A DNA stretch of 43,635 bases from Bacillota bacterium (GTDB lineage: Bacteria > Bacillota > Clostridia > Clostridiales > Clostridiaceae), in the NCBI GenBank assembly GCA_030706015.1, contig JAUZPI010000035.1:1-43635 (forward strand). Direction: 5' to 3'. Numbering within the stretch: the stretch's first letter is position 1; the number at the start of each line of letters is the position of its first letter. Below the pieces are notes generated by a model. It saw only the letters and a list, made by a program, of their open reading frames with translations, was not told where the DNA came from and did not search any database. Position numbers and translations under genes: made by a program. Below, piece by piece: positions 1-8,731 of the stretch.

Positions 1-363
1 AAGGATTGTCTAAATTTACTGCATATAGAGGAACTTACTGATATAGCACCTTATAATCTAAGTGGTGGAGAAAAAAAGAGGGTAGCTATAGCCAGTGTAT
101 TAGCATTAAATCCGGATGTTTTAACCTTAGATGAACCTACAAATAATTTAGATCCAAAAACAAAAAACTTTTTAATAGAATTGCTGATTAAACTAAATTC
201 CTATGGAAAAACCATAATATGTGTAAGTCATGATTTTGAATATTTAAAAGGAGCCTTTAAGAAAGCTATAGTATTTTCTAAAGATCATTCAATTATAAGG
301 CAGGGAAATTATGATGAAATAATAGATGATGATGAATTCTTAAAGTTACATAATATTAAATAA
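1..363 (+). CDS. ABC/ECF transporter ATP-binding protein, C-terminal part (5' end outside window)
   Basis: Frame 1 is open from the first base to the TAA at 361-363 and gives the last 120 residues of an ABC ATPase. Visible in order are the signature LSGGEKKR (about residues 21-28 of the fragment), a Walker B ending VLTLDEPTNN, and the H-loop CVSHD. Walker A lies upstream of the window. The LSGGEKKRVAIASVLALNP style and the short C-terminus fit the CbiO/EcfA ATPases of energy-coupling-factor uptake systems. It ends 29 bp before hypF on the same strand, so a nickel or cobalt uptake role serving hydrogenase maturation is a reasonable inference, but the substrate cannot be seen here. A general ABC ATPase of another class remains possible. 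Confidence 0.85.
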   Translation, partial: KDCLNLLHIEELTDIAPYNLSGGEKKRVAIASVLALNPDVLTLDEPTNNLDPKTKNFLIELLIKLNSYGKTIICVSHDFEYLKGAFKKAIVFSKDHSIIRQGNYDEIIDDDEFLKLHNIK

Positions 364-392
364 AAAGCTTCTAATACTGGAAGGTGTTAATA

Positions 393-2663
393 ATGAAAAG
401 ATTTCTTTTAAAGATAGAAGGAATTGTACAAGGGGTGGGCTTTAGGCCCTTTGTTTATAATCAAGCAATTTCTCTCAGCCTAAAAGGGTGGATTAAAAAT
501 AGCTCTCAAGGAGTATACATTGATATTCAGGGAGAAGAGGAGAATTTGGATAGGTTTATATATAATCTGGAAGATAAGCATCCATCATTAGCTAAGATAG
601 AAAATATAATTATATATGAGCAAGAGTTAGCAGATTATAACGGCTTTCAAATAAAAGAAAGTGAAATGAAGGGTGAAAAGATTACGCTTATTTCTCCTGA
701 TATGGCTGTTTGTGAAGAATGTATTAAAGATATCACAACACCAACTAATAAAAGATACAAATATCCATTTACAAACTGTACTAACTGCGGTCCTAGGTTT
801 TCAATAATAAAAGCTATTCCCTATGATAGAGCAAATACCACTATGAAAAAGTTTAATATGTGCGGAGACTGTCACAAAGAATATTCAGACTCTTCAAATA
901 GAAGATTTCACGCTCAACCTAATGCTTGTAAAGAGTGCGGGCCTCATATATGGATTGAGGATTGTTATGGGACAAAGGTTGGGCTTGATGATGTGCTAGG
1001 GTGGACAAGGCAAAGGCTTAAGGAAGGTAAAATTTTTGCTATTAAAGGTCTTGGTGGATTCCATCTAGTATGTGATGCTGAAAATGAAGAAGCTGTGAAT
1101 TTATTGAGGGACAGAAAAAACAGACCTGACAAACCTTTTGCAGTTATGATAAACCACATAGATACTGTAAAGAAATATTGTCGCGTAAATATGAAAGAAG
1201 AAAAAATACTTACAGGTAGTAGAAAACCTATAGTAATATTGGAACAAAATAATGATTATGATTTACCCCAATGCATAGCACCAAATCAAAGTACTTTAGG
1301 AGTTATGCTGCCCTATACACCTCTGCATCATTTGCTTTTTCAAGGTGATATAGAAGTCTTAGTAATGACAAGTGCAAATGTCCATGGACTACCTTTAGAA
1401 TACGAGAATGAAAGTGCTGTTGAAAAATTAGGACATATTGTGGATTATTTTCTGCAGCATAATAGAGATATCCAAATGCCAATAGATGATTCTATAGTAA
1501 GGGTAGTGGACAATGAAATTCGTATGATTAGAAGAGCTAGGGGTTATGCACCAGAACCTATAAAAAAGGATAATGTAAAAGAAATTTTGGCCTTAGGTTC
1601 AAATATGAAAAATACCTTTTGTATAGCAAAGGATAATTTTTTATTTTTAAGCCAGCATAACGGGGATTTAGAAAATATAGAAACTGCCGAACATTATAAA
1701 AATAACATAGAACATTATAAAAATATATTTCGTTTTTCTCCAAAGTACATAGCTTGCGATATGCATCCAAGCTATACTTCAAGTGAATATGCCAGTGATT
1801 CCCTTTTACCTAGGGTTGAAGTTCAGCATCATCATGCCCATATTGTAAGCTGCTTAGCAGAAAACAATATAGAGAGAAAAGTAATTGGAATTGCCTATGA
1901 TGGCACGGGTTATGGCATTGATGGTAAGCTATGGGGTGGAGAATTTCTGCTTTGTGATACAAAGGAATTTACCAGATTAGGCCATTTAAATTATATTAAG
2001 ATGCCTGGAGGGCAAATGGCAATTAAAGAACCCTGGAGAATGGCTGTTTCCTTTATACATAGAATGATTGAATACAGTGATTACAGCATGCGGGAGCAAT
2101 TAAAACAATTATTACTCAAGCTATATGGAAAGAAGTCCATTGGTGTAATGACATTGATTGATGCAGAAATTAATTGTCCGAAGACCTCCAGTATGGGACG
2201 TTTCTTTGATGCTGCGGCAAGTATAATTGGAGGTAGAGATATCATCAGCTATGAAGGACAAGCGGCAATTGAGCTTGAGTCAATTATGGATAGAAACTGT
2301 AATGAATTTTACAATTATGATGTTGATAGAGAAAAGATCTACATAATAAATACTGAAAAAATAATTTATAGTATAATAAAAGATAAAATAGCGGGTGTTA
2401 ATAATAAAATCATGTCAGCTAAATTTCACAATACAATAGTTAAATTTTCAAAAGACATATGTAAATTTATTAGAGAGGACACTGGTATTAATGAGGTAGC
2501 ATTAAGTGGTGGAGTATTCCAAAACACTTTTCTACTTAAGCAGTTAGCAGCAGAATTAGCAAATGAGGAATTTGTTGTTTATACAAATAAATTAATACCT
2601 GCTAATGATGGCGGTTTGGCTTTGGGGCAAATTATTATAGCCAACGAAATTATAAATAAATGA
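393..2663 (+). CDS. hypF: Carbamoyltransferase HypF, hydrogenase maturation
   Basis: HypF makes the thiocarboxamide on HypE that becomes the cyanide ligands of [NiFe]-hydrogenase. The protein is 756 residues, the usual length. Domains in order: N-terminal acylphosphatase with VQGVGFRPF (about 12-20); a double zinc-finger region with CEEC, CTNC, CGDC and CKEC pairs (about 107-185); a YrdC-like domain (about 200-380); a Kae1-like carbamoyltransferase domain with the metal-site HHHAH and a terminal NDGG. I chose the ATG at 393 because GGAAGG at 379-384 is well spaced from it; a GTG at 384 would overlap that site. No hydrogenase structural genes or other hyp genes are in the window. The upstream ATPase may be a nickel importer component. 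Confidence 0.96.
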   Translation: MKRFLLKIEGIVQGVGFRPFVYNQAISLSLKGWIKNSSQGVYIDIQGEEENLDRFIYNLEDKHPSLAKIENIIIYEQELADYNGFQIKESEMKGEKITLISPDMAVCEECIKDITTPTNKRYKYPFTNCTNCGPRFSIIKAIPYDRANTTMKKFNMCGDCHKEYSDSSNRRFHAQPNACKECGPHIWIEDCYGTKVGLDDVLGWTRQRLKEGKIFAIKGLGGFHLVCDAENEEAVNLLRDRKNRPDKPFAVMINHIDTVKKYCRVNMKEEKILTGSRKPIVILEQNNDYDLPQCIAPNQSTLGVMLPYTPLHHLLFQGDIEVLVMTSANVHGLPLEYENESAVEKLGHIVDYFLQHNRDIQMPIDDSIVRVVDNEIRMIRRARGYAPEPIKKDNVKEILALGSNMKNTFCIAKDNFLFLSQHNGDLENIETAEHYKNNIEHYKNIFRFSPKYIACDMHPSYTSSEYASDSLLPRVEVQHHHAHIVSCLAENNIERKVIGIAYDGTGYGIDGKLWGGEFLLCDTKEFTRLGHLNYIKMPGGQMAIKEPWRMAVSFIHRMIEYSDYSMREQLKQLLLKLYGKKSIGVMTLIDAEINCPKTSSMGRFFDAAASIIGGRDIISYEGQAAIELESIMDRNCNEFYNYDVDREKIYIINTEKIIYSIIKDKIAGVNNKIMSAKFHNTIVKFSKDICKFIREDTGINEVALSGGVFQNTFLLKQLAAELANEEFVVYTNKLIPANDGGLALGQIIIANEIINK

Positions 2664-2960
2664 TATCTGGTGGTCTTAAGATTAAACCTTCTTGTGATTA
2701 AGAGAGCGAGTAACAATCATTCACAAGGAGGATATTTGTTTTTGTTTGTGTTTACAATTTATAAACTGTATGGTAGTATTGTGGTTAATAGTAATATAAT
2801 GGTAGTGAATATTTATGCGTTAATTTTAAATAATCGATATTCATTAGCTAATCATTAATTTCTAAAGCCTTGCTATAATCACTTCATAGGCTAAGTTTCC
2901 TTAGTTTAAATTCAAAGACTAATAGTTAACATATAACTTTTATGACAGGAGGTCTATGGT
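2664..2960. other. Intergenic gap hypF-MFS; one weak small-ORF candidate
   Basis: No convincing terminator follows hypF. An AAGGAGG at 2725-2731 precedes a TTG at 2736 that opens a 40-codon frame ending at 2858 (hydrophobic, starting MFLFVFTIYKLYG). Nothing else supports it as a gene. The MFS ribosome-binding site ACAGGAGGTC lies at 2945-2954. Confidence 0.4.
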
Positions 2961-4166
2961 ATGAAAAGACAAAAAGTATTTAGTGGCAGCGAAATAAAAT
3001 TTCTGGCTGCAATGGGCTTAGTTATGGGATTTAGGGAGTTGTCGCTTAGTATGCTTAACCCGTTTATCACCTTATTTGGTAACACCTTAAGAGGTAGTAC
3101 AACTTTTTTATGTGGATTAGCAATGGGGATTTTTGGATTGGCAAATGCATTATTTCAGATTCCCTATGGAAGCCTAAGTGATAGAATAGGTAGGAAACCA
3201 GTAATATTAATTGGATTAACCCAATTATTAGTTGGTCTTTTGCTGGCAGGTCTAGCTCAAAATGTCTATTTGTTTATTTTTGCTAGAGCCCTTCAAGGCA
3301 GCGGGGCCGTAACTGCTATAGCTTATTCTTGGATTGGGGACGATATAGCTGATAGCAAAAAAAGCAGAGCTATGGCAATTGCAGGGATAATCGTGGCACT
3401 AGGAGCAGTTATTGCCTTTGTAGCGGGCCCGGTTTTATATAATATAACTACTGTTAATAATATGTTTTTAGGGTGTTCGGTAATGATATTATTCTCTATT
3501 CTATTTATCTTATTTTTTATTGAGGATAAGAGGGATATGGGAAATGTGCTGGCTGAGAAAAATAGTGGTATAGGAATAAAAGAAATTAAATTGCTTATAA
3601 GGAATAGAAGCATAATATTTTTAAGCATAAGCGGATTTATATTTAATTTTGCTATGTCAGAAATGTTTTTTATTGTGCCAGATGAATTAAAGAATTCTAT
3701 TGGTGCGAAAAATATGTGGTATGTTTTCTTACCAGCAGTACTTTTTGGAATTATTGCAATGAATGTAGCTAACACAATATCTGATAATGGGTATTTTACA
3801 CAGACAGCAATAACGGTTTTTTTCATGTTGGCGTTAGGGTTTGTATGCTTCATGGGAAAAGTATTAGTTGGTATTGCAGTAGGAACAATTCTAATAGTAA
3901 CAGGTTTTATGTGTTTAACTACAGGTATTCCCTCAGTAATGAACAAAATTTTTCATAAAGAAAAGAGAGGTACAGCCAATGGTATATTACAAACCATGAC
4001 TTTTCTTGGATTTTTCGCAGGACCTACAATAACAGGCTTTTTTATGCAGCATAGATATGTAAGCTTAGTATATATTGTACCTATTTTATTATCCGTTTTA
4101 GGGGCATACTGTATTAAAGGTGTTAAGCACGCTCAATTTAGTTACGTTGCTTCTGTAGATAATTAA
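2961..4166 (+). CDS. MFS transporter, 12 transmembrane segments
   Basis: A 401-residue major facilitator superfamily protein in the inner membrane. The loop 2-3 signature GSLSDRIGRKPVI (about 74-86) is intact and is followed by regularly spaced hydrophobic helices. The sequence resembles the YajR/multidrug-exporter branch of bacterial MFS proteins. The ATG at 2961 follows AGGAGG with good spacing. It stands alone, with a strong terminator immediately downstream and the next gene convergent. No substrate can be assigned from sequence. An antiporter exporting drugs or sugars is the family expectation. Confidence 0.9.
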   Translation: MKRQKVFSGSEIKFLAAMGLVMGFRELSLSMLNPFITLFGNTLRGSTTFLCGLAMGIFGLANALFQIPYGSLSDRIGRKPVILIGLTQLLVGLLLAGLAQNVYLFIFARALQGSGAVTAIAYSWIGDDIADSKKSRAMAIAGIIVALGAVIAFVAGPVLYNITTVNNMFLGCSVMILFSILFILFFIEDKRDMGNVLAEKNSGIGIKEIKLLIRNRSIIFLSISGFIFNFAMSEMFFIVPDELKNSIGAKNMWYVFLPAVLFGIIAMNVANTISDNGYFTQTAITVFFMLALGFVCFMGKVLVGIAVGTILIVTGFMCLTTGIPSVMNKIFHKEKRGTANGILQTMTFLGFFAGPTITGFFMQHRYVSLVYIVPILLSVLGAYCIKGVKHAQFSYVASVDN

Positions 4167-4186
4167 AATTTATTATTATAAAAGAG

Positions 4187-4235
4187 AGTATGTATTAAAA
4201 TGATTTTTTAGTAATTTTAACACATACTTTTTTTA
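4187..4235. terminator. Bidirectional terminator between convergent genes
   Basis: A 15-bp stem (left arm 4187-4201, right arm 4214-4228, one G-T pair) with a 12-nt loop is followed by a run of T on the plus strand. The complementary strand shows A/T-rich sequence too, and the flanking genes converge. Confidence 0.85.
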
Positions 4236-4264
4236 TATTATAGATAATATGCGAAGCTGCTGCA

Positions 4265-5344
4265 CTACATAATAATGGATACCTTATTTCTACCTGTTTG
4301 TTTTGAAAGATATAGAGCTTGATCTGCCTTTTGAATTAATTGATCAAGATTCTGAACTGTTTCAGGGTATGTGGATGCACCAACTGAGATTGTTATATGA
4401 ATTATTTTGCCATCGGATAGAATAAAGTCATGTTTTTCAACTGCTTGGCGTAAACGTTCAGCAACCTCTAAAGCTTGGGAACTAGAACAGTCTGGCAGTA
4501 TGACTGAAAATTCTTCCCCACCAATTCTTGAAATCATATCGAAAAATCTACATGTATTTATAAGAAGGTTTCCTAATTCTTTTAATACAATATCTCCAGC
4601 TGGATGACCATGAGTATCGTTTACATTTTTAAAAAAGTCAATATCTATCATTAATAGTGACAGTTTTTCATTCTTTGTTTTGGCATCATTTAAAGCAGTT
4701 TTAAAAAATACATCAAAGCTTCTCACATTGCCAAGGCCAGTTAAAAAATCCTTAGAGGATTCCTCCTTTAATTTTTTTAGCTGATTATGAGCGGCTATTA
4801 AGTATAGAACAATAAGATATACAAGACCACATACAATTATACTTCCTATCCATAATGATGCTAGAGTACATAATAAAAGTTCTCGATTTTTTAAAACAAT
4901 AATAAAATATATACTCCTAACAAATAAGCTGTATATAAACATAATAACTAATTTAATGATTAAATTAAATTTTAATTTAGAAATGATTCCGTATCCTAGA
5001 CTAACTGCAATAATTGTTATGGATGCAATTAGGGAGTAACAATTAAGCCCTAAGTAGAATAGCCTAAATATGGCCAATATAAAACCAGTAATAGTTATTG
5101 AGATAATTCCACCAAAAATTGCAGCTATAATCTGAGAGATACTTCGAAAATCCAGGATAATTGTAGGGGTAATGTGAATACTAAAATACATTAGAAGAAT
5201 TCCTAAGATACCTCCAATTATACCAATAATAAATTTAACTGAAAAACTTGAATTGGCATCTAAATCAACATGTTCAAAAACCTGACTAGTTATAAATAAT
5301 ACAGATATTAAAATACATATATTTATAAATATAATCTGGAACAC
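4265..5344 (-). CDS. Diguanylate cyclase, 5TM-5TMR-LYT membrane sensor plus GGDEF
   Basis: This 359-residue protein makes cyclic di-GMP. Residues 1-185 hold about six hydrophobic helices with the LDFRSISQIIAAIFGG signature of the 5TM-5TMR_LYT sensor family, then a short linker and a GGDEF domain (about 195-359). The active-site loop GGEEF is at 275-279, and the inhibitory I-site RFFD at 266-269 has the canonical five-residue spacing, so product inhibition is expected. The start is GTG at 5344, preceded by GGAGGTGA at ideal spacing. It is monocistronic and convergent with the MFS gene. The ligand of the membrane domain is unknown. Confidence 0.93.
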   Translation of the reverse strand: MFQIIFINICILISVLFITSQVFEHVDLDANSSFSVKFIIGIIGGILGILLMYFSIHITPTIILDFRSISQIIAAIFGGIISITITGFILAIFRLFYLGLNCYSLIASITIIAVSLGYGIISKLKFNLIIKLVIMFIYSLFVRSIYFIIVLKNRELLLCTLASLWIGSIIVCGLVYLIVLYLIAAHNQLKKLKEESSKDFLTGLGNVRSFDVFFKTALNDAKTKNEKLSLLMIDIDFFKNVNDTHGHPAGDIVLKELGNLLINTCRFFDMISRIGGEEFSVILPDCSSSQALEVAERLRQAVEKHDFILSDGKIIHITISVGASTYPETVQNLDQLIQKADQALYLSKQTGRNKVSIIM

Positions 5345-5733
5345 AAAATCACCTCCAATCTATCAAAATAATTCAGGTTAGCAAATCATGCAGAATATTA
5401 CTGCCGGATTATCTTTTATCTTACCTGATTTTTTAAATCAGAGAATAAATTCATACATAAAAGTCTGTTCTTCATATTAGTTCGTTATATACGCAATTAT
5501 AGTTGTTCATATAAGTAAAACAGTACAATATATATACCCCCAGGCAAATAATCGGTAATATTAGTATATGATAAATAATTTATTTGGTGATTAAATTTAA
5601 AAATAATGTTAATTAAATTTTAAAAAACTTCTAGTTTTAATATAGTAAATAATATAAAATAAAAGTATAGACTTTATAATAATTAATTATATATTGAGGA
5701 GGGATTAAACCTGAATTTAAATCGGGTAGTTGT
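5345..5733. other. 389-bp AT-rich divergent intergenic region
   Basis: The region separates a leftward diguanylate cyclase from a rightward oxidoreductase. It is very AT-rich. I see no gene, no clear riboswitch and no unambiguous -35/-10 pair. GAGGAGGG at about 5696-5703 is the only strong ribosome-binding-like motif, about 30 nt before the ATG at 5734. Confidence 0.5.
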
Positions 5734-6708
5734 ATGGTTAAAAGGGGTATAGTAATTATAGGCGGAGGCGCTGCTGGTCTTGCAGCTGCGATACAAGCAA
5801 AAGAAGCTGGAGTTAATGATATTTTAATTATAGAGAGAGAAGACTGCTTAGGTGGATTACTCAATCAGTGTATTCATAGTGGATTCGGTGTAAACACCTT
5901 TAATGAGGAGTTAACAGGGCCGGAGTATGCTCAACGTTATATTGATAGAGTTGAAGAATTAAAAATAGAGTATAAGCTTAATACTACAGTAATAGGTTTA
6001 GAGAATAATAAAATAATAACTACGGTAAATGGCGAGGATGGAATAGTTGAAATACAGGCAAAGGCTATAATACTTGCCACAGGAAGAAGGGAAAGACCAA
6101 GAGGCACTCTAAGTATTAATGGCAGCAAGAGTGCAGGCATATATACAGCGGGAACTGCTCAAAAATTTGTTAATATTGAGGGGTATCTTCCTGGAAAAGA
6201 GGTAGTAATATTAGGAACGGACAATTTTGCTCTTTTGATGGCAAGAAGAATGATCTTAGAGGGAGCAAATGTAAGGGCTGTAATTGAAGCACAATCATGT
6301 CCAAGAGGCGGAGAAGAATTTGTATCTAAGTGTTTGTTGGACTTTGAAATTGAACTTAAATTAAATCATACAATTACAGAAGTAAAAGGTAAGGATAGAG
6401 TTGAAGGAGTAACTATAACTAAGGTAGATGGCAAGAAGAGTCCGATAAAAGGTACTGAACAGTATATTGCCTGCGATACTATTCTTATTTCAGTAGATAT
6501 GTTTGCGGATAACGATCTTCTTAGGAAAATTGATATTGAAATATCCGAAGAAAAAGATGGTCCTAATGTGAATGAGAATTTCCAAACCAATATTGAAGGG
6601 ATTTTCGCTTGCGGTAATATAATAGATATGCATGAATTGGTTGATGGTGTAACCAAAGAGGGCAGTATAGCAGGAAAAAACGCGGCCCAATATATATCTT
6701 TAAATTAA
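5734..6708 (+). CDS. Orphan FAD-dependent oxidoreductase with degraded second dinucleotide motif
   Basis: A 324-residue flavoprotein of the pyridine nucleotide-disulphide oxidoreductase fold. The FAD site VIIGGGAAGLAAA (8-20) is intact. It aligns without gaps over its first 170 residues with the incomplete protein at 42701, sharing the LNQCIHSGFGV block (C46). Two sites differ sharply. The NAD(P)-binding motif, GSGDIG in the partner, is GTDNFA here (161-166), and the Cys of MGCRER is Arg (R118). That suggests altered or lost pyridine-nucleotide binding. It stands alone, without the GlpA-like partner or a DUF1667 gene. The start is uncertain: the strong GAGGAGGG is 30 nt upstream of ATG 5734, with an open in-frame extension between them. 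Confidence 0.88.
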   Translation: MVKRGIVIIGGGAAGLAAAIQAKEAGVNDILIIEREDCLGGLLNQCIHSGFGVNTFNEELTGPEYAQRYIDRVEELKIEYKLNTTVIGLENNKIITTVNGEDGIVEIQAKAIILATGRRERPRGTLSINGSKSAGIYTAGTAQKFVNIEGYLPGKEVVILGTDNFALLMARRMILEGANVRAVIEAQSCPRGGEEFVSKCLLDFEIELKLNHTITEVKGKDRVEGVTITKVDGKKSPIKGTEQYIACDTILISVDMFADNDLLRKIDIEISEEKDGPNVNENFQTNIEGIFACGNIIDMHELVDGVTKEGSIAGKNAAQYISLN

Positions 6709-6767
6709 GAAGGAATAAATTTATATTGTAAGTATTTCACAACTAATCTTTAATAATAATAATTAAA

Positions 6768-6809
6768 AGAAAGGCTTAGACATCTTTATAGAGGTATAAG
6801 CTTTTTTTG
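6768..6809 (+). terminator. Terminator after the orphan oxidoreductase
   Basis: An imperfect stem pairs AAAGGCTTA(GACATCT) with (AGAGGTA)TAAGCTTT around a TTAT loop and runs into seven T residues. Confidence 0.7.
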
Positions 6810-6826
6810 CTGCGGTAATTGCGACA

Positions 6827-6851
6827 GTAATTGTCATTAATTGACGATTAC
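6827..6851. promoter_or_regulatory. Inverted repeat upstream of the chemotaxis receptor gene
   Basis: GTAATTGTCA and TGACGATTAC form 10-nt arms (one mismatch) around five bases, about 50 bp upstream of the predicted -35 of the next gene. It could be an operator or chance; no T run follows. Confidence 0.3.
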
Positions 6852-6901
6852 TAGATTTGTGGAGTATAATGAATATGTATGGAAATTACTAGTTAATAAA
6901 A

Positions 6902-6931
6902 TTGACATAATAGAATACATTGAAATATATA
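6902..6931 (+). promoter_or_regulatory. Probable sigma-A promoter of the chemotaxis receptor gene
   Basis: TTGACA at 6902-6907 and TATATA at 6926-6931 with an 18-bp spacer, ending about 30 bp before the GTG start. No sigma-D (flagellar) consensus is seen. Confidence 0.55.
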
Positions 6932-6962
6932 TTCAATGTTCATCTGTTTAGGAGGGATACTA

Positions 6963-8663
6963 GTGTCAAAAAGATGGAGAAATATAAAAATAACTCATCT
7001 TCTAATTTTTATGTTCATTATTGTAATTGCTTCAACTTCTATAATTGTAGGTATTGGGTTAAAAGAGCTTAGTAACATTGATCAAAATGTTGAAACAATA
7101 CATAATGACGATTTAGTGCCTATAAAGATGCTTGGTGATATTAGGCAGAACTTTATGATGGCAAGAATAAGTACGGTAAAATGTATTTGGGGTTCATATG
7201 ATTCTTCAGAGGCTGATAAGATTGATAAATATAAGGCAAAGGCAGAAGAAATTGAACAGCAATATGCAAAGGCAATTTCTGAGGAAAAAGAGAAAAAAGC
7301 TTACGAAGAATACAAACAAGCATATAAAGAGTATTTTGATGGGTGGAATGAAATTAAGCAAAAAAGGATTCAAAATGTTAACTTAACTGACGATGAGAGA
7401 AAAGAATATACTGTTAAAGGTGAAAATGTTGTTAAAACATTAAATGCTTTAGCAGATTTAAACAGTAATCAAGCTGATGCGGAAAAATCGTTAAGTGAAA
7501 AGTCTTATGAAAAATGCATTGGAGTGTTTTTCACAGCAGGATGTTTGGTTATATTAGTTTCTGCTGCAATCGTGTTACTAATATTATTAATCGTAAAAAA
7601 TTGTTCAAAAGAAATAATAGAGAATCTTGGCAAAATAGCAGAGGGTGATTTAACAGTTATTATAGATGATTCAAATAAAAATGAATTCGGTATTATGAAT
7701 AGAGCTCTAAGAAAATCAATAACTAATATTCATCACATTTTACAATCTATTAAGTTAAATTCAAATGCTATAAATGAGCAATCATCCTCTCTTTCAGCAG
7801 TAGCAGAGGAAATGTCAGCATCATCTCATGAGGTAGCAAATGCTATTCAAGAGATAGCTAGGGGGTCAAGTAGTCAGGCAGAGGATTTAGTGGAAACAAC
7901 TCATAGTGTAGAGCACTTTGGAGAAAGCATTGAAAAAATAGTAAACTCCATTGGACATGTAGATAATAATGCAAAAAATATAGATTCTATGGCAAAAGAA
8001 AGTAATAAAAGTCTTGAGGTTCTGATAAAATCAATTGAAAATATAGATAATTCATTTAAGAATATTAGTGATAAAATAAATGGATTAGGAAATAATATAA
8101 ACGAAATTCAAGAAATTATAATTTTAATGAATTCAATTTCAGAACAAACAAATCTATTAGCCTTGAATGCGGCAATTGAGGCAGCCCGTGCCGGTGAAGC
8201 AGGAAAGGGATTTTCAGTTGTAGCTGATGAAATTAGAAAGCTGGCAGAAGAATCAAAGAGATCAGCAGATAATATTAATAGTTTATTAAATAGAGTAATT
8301 GAGGAAACAAGTGAAGTAGTTTTAAAAACTGATGAAGCAAGCAGTGATTTAGGTAATCAAGTTAGTATAGTGCAGGATTCAGTAGGTTCTTTCAAGGATA
8401 TTATAACTGAAATAGGAAATATACTCCCTAAGATAGAGGAAGTTAACGAAGGTGCAATTTATATAAATAGAGAAAAAGACAATATAATGGATATGATAGG
8501 ACGTGCTTCTTCAGTTGCAGAACAGACCTCCGCATCATCCGAGGAAATTGCAGCATCTTCACAGGAAATGAATGCATCTAGTGAGGAAGTTTCTAGAACT
8601 GCTGAGGACTTAAATAATATGACAAATGAAATGATTAACCAAGTTAGTAAATTTAATTTATAA
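6963..8663 (+). CDS. Methyl-accepting chemotaxis protein (four-helix-bundle type sensor)
   Basis: A 566-residue chemoreceptor. A first transmembrane helix (about 10-30) is followed by an extracellular, Lys/Glu-rich helical sensor of about 150 residues resembling the 4HB_MCP class, a second helix (about 190-213), HAMP, and a cytoplasmic signalling domain. The hairpin tip is conserved (ALNAAIEAARAGEAGKGFS), and glutamate/glutamine-rich methylation helices flank it. GTG at 6963 is preferred over an upstream in-frame ATG because GGAGGG lies just ahead of it. It is expected to signal through CheW/CheA, which are not in the window. The ligand is unknown. The signalling domain closely resembles that of the receptor at 22952. 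Confidence 0.94.
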   Translation: MSKRWRNIKITHLLIFMFIIVIASTSIIVGIGLKELSNIDQNVETIHNDDLVPIKMLGDIRQNFMMARISTVKCIWGSYDSSEADKIDKYKAKAEEIEQQYAKAISEEKEKKAYEEYKQAYKEYFDGWNEIKQKRIQNVNLTDDERKEYTVKGENVVKTLNALADLNSNQADAEKSLSEKSYEKCIGVFFTAGCLVILVSAAIVLLILLIVKNCSKEIIENLGKIAEGDLTVIIDDSNKNEFGIMNRALRKSITNIHHILQSIKLNSNAINEQSSSLSAVAEEMSASSHEVANAIQEIARGSSSQAEDLVETTHSVEHFGESIEKIVNSIGHVDNNAKNIDSMAKESNKSLEVLIKSIENIDNSFKNISDKINGLGNNINEIQEIIILMNSISEQTNLLALNAAIEAARAGEAGKGFSVVADEIRKLAEESKRSADNINSLLNRVIEETSEVVLKTDEASSDLGNQVSIVQDSVGSFKDIITEIGNILPKIEEVNEGAIYINREKDNIMDMIGRASSVAEQTSASSEEIAASSQEMNASSEEVSRTAEDLNNMTNEMINQVSKFNL

Positions 8664-8670
8664 TTAAGCC

Positions 8671-8699
8671 TTGTTAATGTAGAGATACTATATTATAAT
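8671..8699 (+). promoter_or_regulatory. Promoter of the DEAD-box helicase gene
   Basis: TTGTTA at 8671-8676 and a perfect TATAAT at 8694-8699 with a 17-bp spacer, 32 bp before the ATG. This gives the helicase its own promoter directly behind the receptor gene. Confidence 0.7.
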
Positions 8700-8731
8700 G
8701 AATTGATTTATGTTTGGAAGAAGGAATGAAT

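Noticed and set aside
3323..3946. Long reverse-strand open frame opposite the MFS gene
   Set aside because: It is the antisense of a clear transporter gene, has a composition mirroring transmembrane codons and no ribosome-binding site.
6720..6962. Cyclic di-GMP riboswitch upstream of the chemoreceptor
   Set aside because: Two cyclases in the window made this worth checking, but no GEMM-type core was seen here or upstream of 22952.
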